A stretch of 64,000 nucleotides of DNA from Streptomyces sp. NBC_00102 (GTDB lineage Bacteria; Actinomycetota; Actinomycetes; Streptomycetales; Streptomycetaceae), in assembly GCF_026343115.1 (NCBI RefSeq), contig NZ_JAPEMC010000001.1:5435001-5499000 (forward strand), given 5' to 3'. Position 1 is the first letter of the stretch; each line of letters starts with the position of its first letter. The notes beneath the pieces were generated by a model. That model made no database searches and was not told the origin of the DNA. It was given only the letters and a program-made list of their open reading frames with translations. Shown here one piece after another: positions 1-8,022 of the stretch. Both the position numbers and the translations under genes were made by a program.

Positions 1-537
1 GGCCTCGGCTTCCTCCTCGGCACCATCGCCGACTCCGGCGAGAACGGCTACCAGGACTACTGGAAGAAGCTGAAGGCCAACGGCGTCAAGGTCGTCGACG
101 GCTGGGAGCAGGCGTACAACGAGGAGTTCTCGGGTTCGGCCGGCGGCAAGAAGGCCAACGGCGACCGCCCGCTCGTCGTCAGCTACGCCTCCAGCCCGCC
201 CGTCGAGGTGTACTACGCCGACCCGCAGCCGACCGAGGCTCCCACCGGCGTAGCCACCGCGACCTGCTTCCGCCAGATCGAGTTCGCCGGTCTGCTGGAC
301 GGGGCGAAGAACGAGGCGGGCGGCAAGGCGCTGCTGGACTTCCTGATCAGCAAGACGTTCCAGGAGGACATGCCGCTCCAGATGTTCGTCGACCCGGTGG
401 TCGAGGGCACCAAGCTGCCGGAGGTCTACACCAAGTTCGGCGCCACCGTGGACAAGCCGTTCACCGTGGACCCGGCGAAGATCGCCGCCAACCGTGAGAG
501 CTGGGTCCAGGCGTGGACCTCGATCGCCGTGAAGTGA
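1..537 (+). CDS. thiB: Thiamine-type ABC transporter substrate-binding protein (3' part)
   Basis: The 5' end lies outside the window; about 178 C-terminal residues are visible. The fragment has the WKKLKANGVKVVDGWE stretch and a SYASSPPVEVYYAD segment, followed by a conserved cysteine (TATCFRQIEFAG), as expected for the periplasmic thiamine-binding (ThiB/TbpA) family of solute-binding proteins. It would capture thiamine or a phosphorylated form outside the membrane and pass it to the permease encoded 11 bp downstream. The order binder, fused permease, ATPase matches thiBPQ-type operons. A TPP riboswitch would be expected upstream but would lie outside the window. Other group 1 binders (iron, putrescine-like) are less likely given the motif set. 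Confidence 0.85.
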   Translation, partial: GLGFLLGTIADSGENGYQDYWKKLKANGVKVVDGWEQAYNEEFSGSAGGKKANGDRPLVVSYASSPPVEVYYADPQPTEAPTGVATATCFRQIEFAGLLDGAKNEAGGKALLDFLISKTFQEDMPLQMFVDPVVEGTKLPEVYTKFGATVDKPFTVDPAKIAANRESWVQAWTSIAVK

Positions 538-548
538 CGAAGCCCTAA

Positions 549-2240
549 GTGACGAAGACAGCCCGCCCCGCCGCGCGCCGCCGCATCCCCGGCGGCGCGC
601 GCTCCCTCGCGACGCGGCTCGGCCTGATGGCCGTCCCCGTCGCGTTCTTCGCGCTGTTCTTCGCGTACCCGGTCGCCGCGATCGTCGCGCGGGGCCTGAA
701 GACCGAGGACGGCTGGCAGTTCGCGCGCTTCGGCGAGGTCCTCGGCCGCGCCGATCTGCTGGACGTCCTCTGGTTCACCACCTGGCAGGCGTTCGCCTCC
801 ACCGCGCTGACCCTGCTGATCGCCCTGCCCGGGGCCTATGTCTTCGCCCGTCTCGAATTCCCCGGCAAGCAGCTGCTGCGCGCGATCGTCACCGTGCCGT
901 TCGTGCTGCCGACCGTCGTCGTCGGCACGGCCTTCCTCGCGCTGCTGGGGCGCGGCGGACTGCTCGACGAACTGTGGGGCGTACGCCTCGACACCACCAT
1001 GTGGGCGATCCTGCTGGCGCACGTCTTCTTCAACTACGCCGTGGTCGTACGGACCGTCGGCGGCCTCTGGTCGCAGCTCGACCCCCGCCAGGAGGAGGCC
1101 GCCCGGGTGCTCGGCGCGGGGCGGTTCGCCGCCTGGCGGCGGGTGACGCTGCCCGCGCTCGCCCCCGCGGTGGCCGCCGCCGCCCTGATGGTCTTCCTCT
1201 TCACCTTCACCTCGTTCGGTGTCGTGCAGATCCTCGGCGGGCCCGCCTACTCCACGCTGGAAGTGGAGATCTACCGGCAGACCGCGCAACTGCTCGATCT
1301 GCCCACGGCGGCGGTGCTGACGATCGTCCAGTTCGTCGCCGTCGGCGCCATCCTGGCCGTGCACGCGCGCACGGTACGCCGCCGGGAGACCGCGCTGCGC
1401 CTCGTCGACCCCGCGCAGACCTCGCACCGACCGCGCGGCGCCGGTCAGTGGGCGCTCCTCGGCGGGCTCCTGCTGACCGTGGTGCTGCTGATCCTGCTGC
1501 CGCTCGGGGTCCTGGTGGAACGCTCCTTCGACCAGCCCGGCGGGTACGGATTCGCCTACTACCGGGCCCTGGGCTCCGCGGAGGCGAGCGGTTCCACCTT
1601 CCTGGTCGCCCCGCTGGAGGCGATCGGGAACTCCCTCCAGTACGCCCTCGCCGCCACCGGCATCTCGCTCGTCGTGGGAGGGCTCGCCGCCGCCGCGCTC
1701 ACCCGCCGGGCGGGCCGGCTGGTCCGGGGCTTCGACGCGCTCCTCATGCTGCCGCTCGGCGTCTCCGCGGTGACCGTGGGCTTCGGCTTCCTCATCACCC
1801 TGGACGAACCCCCGCTCGACCTGCGCACCTCCTGGATCCTGGTGCCGCTCGCCCAGGCGCTGGTGGGCGTCCCCTTCGTCGTACGGACCATGCTGCCGGT
1901 CCTGCGCGCGGTGGACGCCCGGCTGCGGGAGGCGGCGGCGGTCCTCGGTGCCTCGCCGCTGCGGGCCTGGCGCGAGGTGGACCTCCCGCTGGTGCGCCGG
2001 GCGCTGCTGGTCGCCGCCGGCTTCGCGTTCGCCGTCTCGCTCGGCGAGTTCGGCGCCACCGTCTTCATCGCCCGTCCCGACCGCCCGACCCTTCCGGTCG
2101 CCGTCGCGCGCCTGCTGGGCCGCTCCGGGGAGCTCAACTACGGCCAGGCGATGGCCCTCAGCACGATCCTGATGCTGGTGTGCGCCGTCTCCCTGCTGCT
2201 CCTCGAACGCATCCGTACCGACCGATCCGGGGAGTTCTGA
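549..2240 (+). CDS. thiP: Fused two-domain ABC transporter permease (thiamine/iron type)
   Basis: A 563-residue inner-membrane permease with two tandem six-helix permease halves, as in ThiP and FbpB. Each half carries its own EAA loop that contacts the ATPase: EEAARVLGAGRFAAWRRV in the first half and REAAAVLGASPLRAWREV in the second. The N-terminal half begins after a short Arg/Ala-rich cytoplasmic segment. The GTG at 549 follows the binder stop by 11 bp and the gene ends 2 bp before the ATPase ATG, so the three genes form one operon. The thiamine substrate is inferred from the neighbouring binder; the permease alone could serve iron(III). Confidence 0.85.
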   Translation: MTKTARPAARRRIPGGARSLATRLGLMAVPVAFFALFFAYPVAAIVARGLKTEDGWQFARFGEVLGRADLLDVLWFTTWQAFASTALTLLIALPGAYVFARLEFPGKQLLRAIVTVPFVLPTVVVGTAFLALLGRGGLLDELWGVRLDTTMWAILLAHVFFNYAVVVRTVGGLWSQLDPRQEEAARVLGAGRFAAWRRVTLPALAPAVAAAALMVFLFTFTSFGVVQILGGPAYSTLEVEIYRQTAQLLDLPTAAVLTIVQFVAVGAILAVHARTVRRRETALRLVDPAQTSHRPRGAGQWALLGGLLLTVVLLILLPLGVLVERSFDQPGGYGFAYYRALGSAEASGSTFLVAPLEAIGNSLQYALAATGISLVVGGLAAAALTRRAGRLVRGFDALLMLPLGVSAVTVGFGFLITLDEPPLDLRTSWILVPLAQALVGVPFVVRTMLPVLRAVDARLREAAAVLGASPLRAWREVDLPLVRRALLVAAGFAFAVSLGEFGATVFIARPDRPTLPVAVARLLGRSGELNYGQAMALSTILMLVCAVSLLLLERIRTDRSGEF

Positions 2241-2242
2241 CC

Positions 2243-3274
2243 ATGCTGGAACTGGAGTCGGCCACGGTCCGGTTCGGCGGACGAGCGGTGCTGGACGCGG
2301 TGGACCTCACCGTCGCCGACCACGAGATCGTCTGCGTGCTCGGCCCGAGCGGCAGCGGGAAGTCCACCCTGCTGCGCGTCGTCGCCGGGCTCCAGCCGCC
2401 CGACGGCGGCCGGGTGTTCCTCGACGGCGCCGACCAGGCGGGCGTTCCGGTGCACCGGCGCGGCCTCGGGCTGATGTTCCAGGACCACCAGCTCTTCCCG
2501 CACCGGGACGTTGCCGCCAACGTCGCCTTCGGGCTGCGGATGCGCGGGGTGGACCGGAGTGCCCAGCGGGCGAGGGTCGCCGAACTCCTCGCTCTGGTGG
2601 GGCTCTCCGGCGCGGGCCCGCGGGCCGTCGCCGGACTGTCCGGCGGCGAGCAGCAGCGGGTGGCGCTCGCCCGCGCCCTCGCGCCCAGCCCCCGACTGCT
2701 GATGCTGGACGAACCGCTGGGCCAGCTCGACCGAGGACTGCGCGAGCGCCTCGTCGTCGAACTCCGCGCGCTCTTCACGGAGTTGGGTACGACGGTGCTC
2801 GCCGTCACCCACGACCAGGGCGAGGCCTTCGCGCTCGCCGACCGGGTCGTGGTGATGCGGGACGGCCGGATCGCCCAGGCGGGTACCCCGCTGGAGGTAT
2901 GGCAGCGCCCCGCCTCCGCGTTCGTCGCCCGCTTCCTCGGCTTCGACAACGTCGTCGCCGCGACGGTCACCGGCACGGCCGCCCGCACCCCGTGGGGCGA
3001 GGTGCCCGTACCGGAGGGATCTCCGCAGGGCCGCTGCGACCTGCTGGTACGCCCAGCCGGTGTGCGGATCGGCGCTCCGGGGGACGGCCTGCGGTGCACG
3101 GCCGGTGCGCGGACGTTCCGGGGCGACCGGGTCGCCGTACGGCTGACCCCCGAGCACGGCCCGGTCGTGGAGGCCGAGTGCGCGCTCGCCGACACCCCGG
3201 CCGAGGGCGCGCCCGTAGGAGTCACCTTCGACGCGGCGGGCACGGTGGTCCTGGCTGCCGAAGCGGACTCCTGA
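2243..3274 (+). CDS. ABC transporter ATP-binding protein of the thiamine-type system
   Basis: A 343-residue cytoplasmic ATPase powering the upstream permease. It has a Walker A GPSGSGKST near residue 34, a Q-loop (MFQDHQLFPH), the signature LSGGEQQR, a Walker B LLMLDEP, and the switch histidine in VTHDQGEAFALADRV. Residues after about 235 form a TOBE-like C-terminal extension (VRPAGVRIG), longer than in E. coli ThiQ and closer to the FbpC/PotA architecture. The ATG lies 2 bp after the permease stop, so translation is probably coupled. It is the last gene of the operon; the next gene has its own start context. Confidence 0.87.
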   Translation: MLELESATVRFGGRAVLDAVDLTVADHEIVCVLGPSGSGKSTLLRVVAGLQPPDGGRVFLDGADQAGVPVHRRGLGLMFQDHQLFPHRDVAANVAFGLRMRGVDRSAQRARVAELLALVGLSGAGPRAVAGLSGGEQQRVALARALAPSPRLLMLDEPLGQLDRGLRERLVVELRALFTELGTTVLAVTHDQGEAFALADRVVVMRDGRIAQAGTPLEVWQRPASAFVARFLGFDNVVAATVTGTAARTPWGEVPVPEGSPQGRCDLLVRPAGVRIGAPGDGLRCTAGARTFRGDRVAVRLTPEHGPVVEAECALADTPAEGAPVGVTFDAAGTVVLAAEADS

Positions 3275-3326
3275 CCGGGCCTTCGTGACGATCGGCCCGC
3301 CGATATCCTCCCTGCGGGGGGTGGCG

Positions 3327-3743
3327 ATGGAGCGGATGGTCTTCGCACATCTGGCGTACCGGGCTGAGTGCCAGGAGTGCGGCGCCGAGACGGCGTGTTC
3401 GGGTGTTCAGGCACTGGTGGGCGGAGCGCTGACCTGGGACACCGAGATCGGCTGCCCGGCCTGCGGGCTCCGGCTGGCCGTGTGCGGGGACGACCTGCCC
3501 GCCGAGCTGCGGGACCGCCTGCTGGCCGAGCACGGTGCGGTACGGCTGCGAGTGGATCCGGCGGCGCGCAGCGCCGTGGTCATGCGGGTGCTGCGGACCG
3601 CACTCGGCCTCACCCTGTCCGACGTCAGGTCCGTGCTCGACGAGGTCGTCACGGGCCGGTACGTGGGCACGATGCCCGAGATGGAGCGCCTGGCCCGCAT
3701 GCTGCGGGGCGCCGGGGTCGATGCCGAGGCCGCCCGGACGTGA
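3327..3743 (+). CDS. Small zinc-ribbon protein with an L7/L12-C-like tail
   Basis: A 138-residue protein. The ATG at 3327 was chosen because of the G-rich stretch just upstream; an in-frame GTG at 3321 is possible. The N-terminal half has paired cysteines C15-x2-C18 and C43-x2-C46, a likely zinc ribbon. The C-terminal half (VRLRVDPAARSAVVMRVLRT ... LTLSDVRSVLDEV) resembles the ribosomal L7/L12 C-terminal fold, in which a conserved helix carries the GL-x2-AK-x-LV pattern. No function is known to me. It stands alone between the transporter operon and a hydrolase, on the same strand, 50 bp after the ATPase stop. Fold assignments are by eye. Confidence 0.7.
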   Translation: MERMVFAHLAYRAECQECGAETACSGVQALVGGALTWDTEIGCPACGLRLAVCGDDLPAELRDRLLAEHGAVRLRVDPAARSAVVMRVLRTALGLTLSDVRSVLDEVVTGRYVGTMPEMERLARMLRGAGVDAEAART

Positions 3744-3831
3744 GCCGCGTTCCGCTGCCCGGCACTCCGCGGCCCGACATGAGGGCGCGTCCCCTGGGGA
3801 CGCGGGCCGACCGGTGGCTACGCTGCCGCGC

Positions 3832-4698
3832 ATGACGACCACACAGCAGGCCGAGCCGCGCATATCCGTCCTGTACGACGACTCCCGCCGCGATCTGCGG
3901 GACACCTCCGCGCCCCGCCCGGTACGGCTCTACGAGTGGGAGCCGGACCACCGGGTCACCGACGCGGGTCCGCTGGTCGTGGTCTCGCACGGGACGGGCG
4001 GCTCCGGCAGCGGGATGAACTGGCTGGTACGCCCGCTGGTGGAGGCGGGCCTCCGGGTGGTCGCCCTCGACCACCACGGCAACAACTTCGTCGACGGATA
4101 CGAGCCCGAGGGCTTCCTCCTCGGCTGGGAACGCGCCCGGGACGTCACCTTCGCGCTCGACGCCCTGGCCGCCCGGGAGCCCCTGGGACCGGTCGGTGCC
4201 GCCGGATTCTCGTTCGGCGGGTACACCGCCGCCGCACTCGCCGGGGCCCGTGTCGACCGGAACGTGGTGGCGGCCATCCTCGGCGGAAAGGTGCCGGAGC
4301 CGGTGATCCCGGAGTTCCCCGCGCTGATCGCGGCCCTGCGGGAGAAGCGGACGGCGGAGGAGCTGGCGGCGGTGGTCCAGGACTCCGGGGCGGACGTGTC
4401 CGACCCGCGCGTGCGGGCCGTCTTCCAGGTGGCGCCCGGCCTGGGTTCGCTGGTGACGCCCGCCAGCCTGGCGGCGATCCGGATTCCGGTGGAAGTCCGC
4501 TGGGCCGGTGCCGACACCATCACCCCGTACGACGAGGACACCGCGCCGTACCTGGCGCACGTTCCGGGGATCACCGGGCTCTGCGTCGGTCCGGGTGTCC
4601 GGCACGAGGACTTCTTCGAGCACCTGGAGGGCGACGAGGACGCCCGGGCGAGGACCGGCGCGGGCGCCGCCGCGTTCTTCCTGCGGCATCTCACCTGA
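3832..4698 (+). CDS. Alpha/beta hydrolase (dienelactone/PAF-acetylhydrolase-like)
   Basis: A 288-residue alpha/beta hydrolase. The strand-turn motif VVVSHGTGGSGSGMNWL near residue 50 forms the oxyanion hole. The nucleophile elbow is GFSFGG near residue 127, with Ser as nucleophile. RWAGADTITPYDED is a candidate acid region, and the histidine of VRHEDFF near the C-terminus completes the triad. Spacing fits the dienelactone hydrolase / platelet-activating-factor acetylhydrolase-like group; the substrate is unknown. There is no signal peptide. The start ATG at 3832 has only a weak ribosome binding site; the frame remains open upstream, but the conserved-looking part starts after it. Confidence 0.8.
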   Translation: MTTTQQAEPRISVLYDDSRRDLRDTSAPRPVRLYEWEPDHRVTDAGPLVVVSHGTGGSGSGMNWLVRPLVEAGLRVVALDHHGNNFVDGYEPEGFLLGWERARDVTFALDALAAREPLGPVGAAGFSFGGYTAAALAGARVDRNVVAAILGGKVPEPVIPEFPALIAALREKRTAEELAAVVQDSGADVSDPRVRAVFQVAPGLGSLVTPASLAAIRIPVEVRWAGADTITPYDEDTAPYLAHVPGITGLCVGPGVRHEDFFEHLEGDEDARARTGAGAAAFFLRHLT

Positions 4699-4853
4699 CG
4701 CCCCTTCGCCGGGACCAGGTCCTCCGCCCGCCGCCGCGACAGCCCGGGGCGGGCGGGGCAAGGTGGAGAGGGGTCGCGGAAGCCGCCGACCGGAGAGCGG
4801 GCCCCACCGGGACCGAAGCGGGCCCGGACCGGGAGAGGACAGGGGCGCGGATC

Positions 4854-5306
4854 ATGAGCCGGTCAGCACGCGAGGGCATCGACATCACCCGCGTACTCGA
4901 CGCCCCCAGACAGCGCGTCTTCCGGGCGTGGACCGACCCGGAGGACTTCGCGGCCTGGTACGGCGGCGACGCGGAGGTCCCGCTCGACCGGATGTCCATG
5001 GACGTACGCCCCGGGGGCAGCTGGAGCCTGGTCCTGGTGGTGCCCGGCACCGAGATGCCGTTCCACGGGACGTACCTCGAAGTGGCGGACCCGGAGCGGA
5101 TCGTCTTCACGCTCCAGGACGCCACCGCGCCCGGGGACGCGGGCGAGACGGTGACCGCCACCTTTCACGAGCGGGCGGGATCCACCACCGAGCTGGTCTT
5201 CCAGCAGCGCGGCGGCCACCTCACGCCCGAGCAGTACGCCGCCGCCGAGGACGGCTGGGAGGCCTTCTTCGACGCCCTCGCCGCCCGCCTGGCCGCGCGT
5301 CCCTGA
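4854..5306 (+). CDS. SRPBCC/AHSA1-family small-molecule-binding protein
   Basis: A 150-residue START-like (AHSA1) protein. Typical features are ITRVLDAPRQRVFRAWTDPEDFAAWYG at the N-terminus, a central RPGGSWSLVL strand, a FHGTYLEVADPERIVFTL hairpin, and the C-terminal helix with GWEAFFDALAARLA. Such proteins have a helix-grip fold that binds hydrophobic ligands; no ligand can be named here. A purine-rich stretch lies upstream of the ATG at 4854, which was chosen because the family begins right at the first strand. It is 155 bp downstream of the hydrolase and converges on the minus-strand gene at 5353. Confidence 0.8.
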   Translation: MSRSAREGIDITRVLDAPRQRVFRAWTDPEDFAAWYGGDAEVPLDRMSMDVRPGGSWSLVLVVPGTEMPFHGTYLEVADPERIVFTLQDATAPGDAGETVTATFHERAGSTTELVFQQRGGHLTPEQYAAAEDGWEAFFDALAARLAARP

Positions 5307-5352
5307 TCACGCCCGCGAGGCACAACCGGGCACCGGGGCGCTGGGGCTCCGG

Positions 5353-5808
5353 TCAGAGACCCAGATCTCCGACGAACCCGGAGAACGCAGGCGCCACGAC
5401 CCGCCGGCGGCACCAGCGCGGATCCGTCCAGAAGTCGGTGCCGACGACGCGGGGATCGGTGGGACCGGTCCGGTAGTCCAGCGCCAGAGCTCCGTCGGCA
5501 CCGGGCATGCGGGTGACGGCGATCACCACAGCCTGTTCGGCATCGAGCCAGGGCAGTTCCAGCGGGGTGTCCGCCCGGCTTCCGCGCGCCACACGGAAGA
5601 AGGTGGAGTCCGGGTCGTCGGCGTGCAAGTCCAGCGACAGGGACGCGTACGTCATCTGCTCCGGGTCGCGCACCATGAAGAGCGGGTCCGCGAACCAGGG
5701 GACGACCTCCGCAGGCACGGCATCGCCCGGCAGACGCCAGAGGCCGCGCTCGACGAGGGCCGTCAGCCGGGACGGCAGAGCAAGTCCACGGACCGTCGCA
5801 TGCGCCAT
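5353..5808 (-). CDS. Conserved hypothetical protein (possible SUKH/SMI1-KNR4-like)
   Basis: A 151-residue soluble acidic protein. The ATG at 5808 begins the coherent reading (MAHATVRGLALPSRL); upstream codons in the same frame look like non-coding shadow. The segment with PLELPWLDAEQAVVIAVTRMPG, then ALDYRTGPTDPRVVGTDF, recalls SUKH-domain proteins, in which a similar LDYR-x-PRV strand pair is common, but this is weak recognition by eye. It follows the ABC pair on the same strand, separated from it by a strong hairpin at 5899-5932, so it is probably its own transcript. No catalytic motif is seen. Confidence 0.6.
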   Translation of the reverse strand: MAHATVRGLALPSRLTALVERGLWRLPGDAVPAEVVPWFADPLFMVRDPEQMTYASLSLDLHADDPDSTFFRVARGSRADTPLELPWLDAEQAVVIAVTRMPGADGALALDYRTGPTDPRVVGTDFWTDPRWCRRRVVAPAFSGFVGDLGL

Positions 5809-5898
5809 GGCGCACAGCCTCGCACGGTGGACCGGCGGCCTGCGGCCGGGGCCGGCACCCGGCGACGGTCCGCAGGGCCCGCAGGCCCGCGACACAAA

Positions 5899-5932
5899 CG
5901 CCGGGGTCCGGCGCCTCTGCCGGACCCCGGCG
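5899..5932 (-). terminator. Strong hairpin terminator after the ABC permease
   Basis: Perfect 14-bp inverted repeat (5899-5912 with 5919-5932) around a 6-nt loop, 4 bp beyond the permease stop. There is no long U tract, which is usual in Streptomyces. It should end the 7825-5937 transcript. Confidence 0.75.
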
Positions 5933-5936
5933 CCTC

Positions 5937-7106
5937 TCAGCCCGACAGGGGCAGCGCCGCCAGCTGGGCGATCGCCCAGGTCAGCGGGGCGAACACCAGC
6001 AGCAGCGCCACCGCCCGCAGCGCCGTCGCGGACCGCAGGACCGACGAGCGGGCGCCCAGCCGGTGCAGGTTCTCCGCGGTCCGCGCCCGGTCCTGCCTCG
6101 CCTCGATCGCCGAGGTGAGCAGGGACGCCACCGTGCAGCCCAGCACCAGGACGGCCCCGAGCGCGGTGAGCGGCCCGTAGGGGCGTGAGCCCGGTTCGTA
6201 CAGCGCCATCGCCGCGACGGCGCCCGAGACGACGGCGCAGACGATGCCGAGCGGCCGGCCGATGCGGCGGGCCTCGTCCATCAGGACCCGGCCCGCCAGC
6301 AGCCGCACGGCCCCGGGCCGCGCCGACTGGAGCAGCCGGCCGCAGAGGTGGGTGAGGCCGGGGCCGGCGAGCGCCAGACCGGTCGCGGTGAGGACCCAGC
6401 CGGCCAGCACACCGGCCGGGGTGGAGTCGAGCCGGCCGGGCAGCGGGAACGGGCTGCCTCCCGAGCCCCGGCTCGCGTACGCCTCCACCGCCAGCCCGGC
6501 GGCGGTCAGCGCCACACCCCAGGGCAGTCCCGACGGAGCCGCCGCGGGGGAGAGGGGCTCCTCCGCCGCGAAGGGGTCGTCCGGCGCGGCGGCCGTCGGC
6601 CGGGACCGCAGGGCCAGTGCGCTCGCCACGGACGCCGATACGGGCACGAGTGCCAGCAGTACCAGCGCGGCGGCGAGCGGCAGCGGACTGCCGGCGCCCA
6701 GGAACTTCGCCGCGCCGCCGTCGAACGGCATCCCGGTCAGATCGCCGCGCAGATGCAGGAAGAAGAGCAGGGCCACCATCGAGCCGAGGGTGGTGGCGAC
6801 CGCCGTGGAGACCGCGGCGAGCACGGACAGTCGGACCGGCCCGAGGCCGAGGGCGGAGAGCCCGGCGCGCGGCCGGGTGCTGGGGTCCGTACGGGCCACC
6901 GCGACGGCGAACTGCACGGTGGCCGCGAGCGGCACCGAGCACCAGAGCAGGCGCAGTACGGAGCCTGCCGCCTGGTCCGGGTGGCCGGAGGCGTGGCCGA
7001 GCGTGCTCAGCAGCAGGAAGCCCACCCCGGCGGAGGCGGAGGCGACCAGCAGCCGCCTGACCAGGACGAGGGGATGGGAGCCGCGGACTAGACGGAGAGC
7101 GAGCAC
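5937..7106 (-). CDS. FtsX/MacB-like ABC transporter permease
   Basis: A 389-residue integral membrane protein with about eight to ten hydrophobic segments, starting with LVLVRRLLVASASAGVGFLLLSTL and ending at LLLVFAPLTWAIAQLAALPL. An amphipathic charged loop (EARQDRARTAENLHRLGARSSVLRSA) precedes the last helices, as in FtsX-type permeases. The GTG at 7106 is preceded by GGAAGG at good spacing and overlaps the ATPase gene end by 19 bp, so the two genes are translationally coupled. The partner ATPase is of the LolD/MacB type, so the pair probably works on lipids, lipoproteins or peptides rather than small-molecule import. The substrate is unknown. Confidence 0.8.
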   Translation of the reverse strand: MLALRLVRGSHPLVLVRRLLVASASAGVGFLLLSTLGHASGHPDQAAGSVLRLLWCSVPLAATVQFAVAVARTDPSTRPRAGLSALGLGPVRLSVLAAVSTAVATTLGSMVALLFFLHLRGDLTGMPFDGGAAKFLGAGSPLPLAAALVLLALVPVSASVASALALRSRPTAAAPDDPFAAEEPLSPAAAPSGLPWGVALTAAGLAVEAYASRGSGGSPFPLPGRLDSTPAGVLAGWVLTATGLALAGPGLTHLCGRLLQSARPGAVRLLAGRVLMDEARRIGRPLGIVCAVVSGAVAAMALYEPGSRPYGPLTALGAVLVLGCTVASLLTSAIEARQDRARTAENLHRLGARSSVLRSATALRAVALLLVFAPLTWAIAQLAALPLSG

Positions 7107-7825
7107 GCCGAGCGGCCTTCCGTATCGGCTCCCGCGGGCAGTTTGACGGTGGCGACCCGGCGGCCGTCCAGCATCGGGACCGTACGGTCGGCGAGTGCGG
7201 CGATCTCCACGTCGTGGGTGGCGATCACCACCGTGATGTCGTGCGAACGCGCCGCCGCCGTGAGGGTCCGCAGCAGCTGGTTGCGGTCGGCGGCGTGCAG
7301 GGTCGCGGTCGGCTCGTCCGCGAAGATCACGGACGGGGCGGCGGTGAGGGCGCGCGCCACGGAGACCCGCTGACGCTGGATCTGGAGAAGGGCGTGCGGC
7401 CGCTTCCTGGCGAGCGGTCCGATGTCCATCCGCTCCAGCCACTCCATGGCGGCCTTCTTGGCGGCGCGGTGGGACGTGCCGCGCAGCAGCAGCGGCAGCG
7501 CCGCGTTCTCCCAGACGCTCAGTTCGGGGACGAGCTGCGGGTCGGAGGCGATCCAGCCGAATCTTTCGCGGCGCAACTGCTCGCGCATGCGCGGGCCCAT
7601 GGTGTGGACCGGAACACTGTTGAACCACACCTCGCCCTGCTGCGGCACCAGTTGACCGGAGAGGCAGTGCAGCAGCGTGGACTTGCCGCTGCCGCGCGGG
7701 CCGGTCACGGCGAGGATCTCTCCGTCGCGGACACCGAGCGAGACACCGCTGAGGCCCGGCGATCCATTGTGGGAGTGATGCAGGGAACGTGCCCAGATCA
7801 CGTCGTTGTCCGGCGGGGCCACCAT
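7088..7825 (-). CDS. ABC transporter ATP-binding protein with degenerate signature
   Basis: A 245-residue ATPase. Walker A is GPRGSGKST at residues 42-50, Walker B is VIFADEP and the switch histidine is in VVIATHDVEIAALADR. The signature that normally reads LSGGQ-x-QR is LLQIQRQR here, so the two key glycines are missing while the following QR-x-x-VARAL helix is kept. The ATG at 7825 has a GAGGTG ribosome binding site; a GTG at 7834 is an alternative. The architecture is LolD/MacB-like and the permease overlaps downstream. The degenerate signature should weaken hydrolysis in a homodimer; whether transport is still driven cannot be told. Confidence 0.82.
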   Translation of the reverse strand: MVAPPDNDVIWARSLHHSHNGSPGLSGVSLGVRDGEILAVTGPRGSGKSTLLHCLSGQLVPQQGEVWFNSVPVHTMGPRMREQLRRERFGWIASDPQLVPELSVWENAALPLLLRGTSHRAAKKAAMEWLERMDIGPLARKRPHALLQIQRQRVSVARALTAAPSVIFADEPTATLHAADRNQLLRTLTAAARSHDITVVIATHDVEIAALADRTVPMLDGRRVATVKLPAGADTEGRSACSLSV

Positions 7826-8022
7826 GGCGTACACCTCGGTTCAGGTCAGTTTCCCGTTCCCTCGTACGGGGGAACGAAGACGCGGCCGATCGGTCACTGG
7901 GCACGGTAGGGAACCGTGCCCAGGTGTGCGAACAGCACGCGGCCCGGACGAGTCCGTTCTCACTCGAACGGGCGCATTCGGGCCGAGGTGACCACGGGGG
8001 ACGGGTCGGTGTGCAAGGGGTG

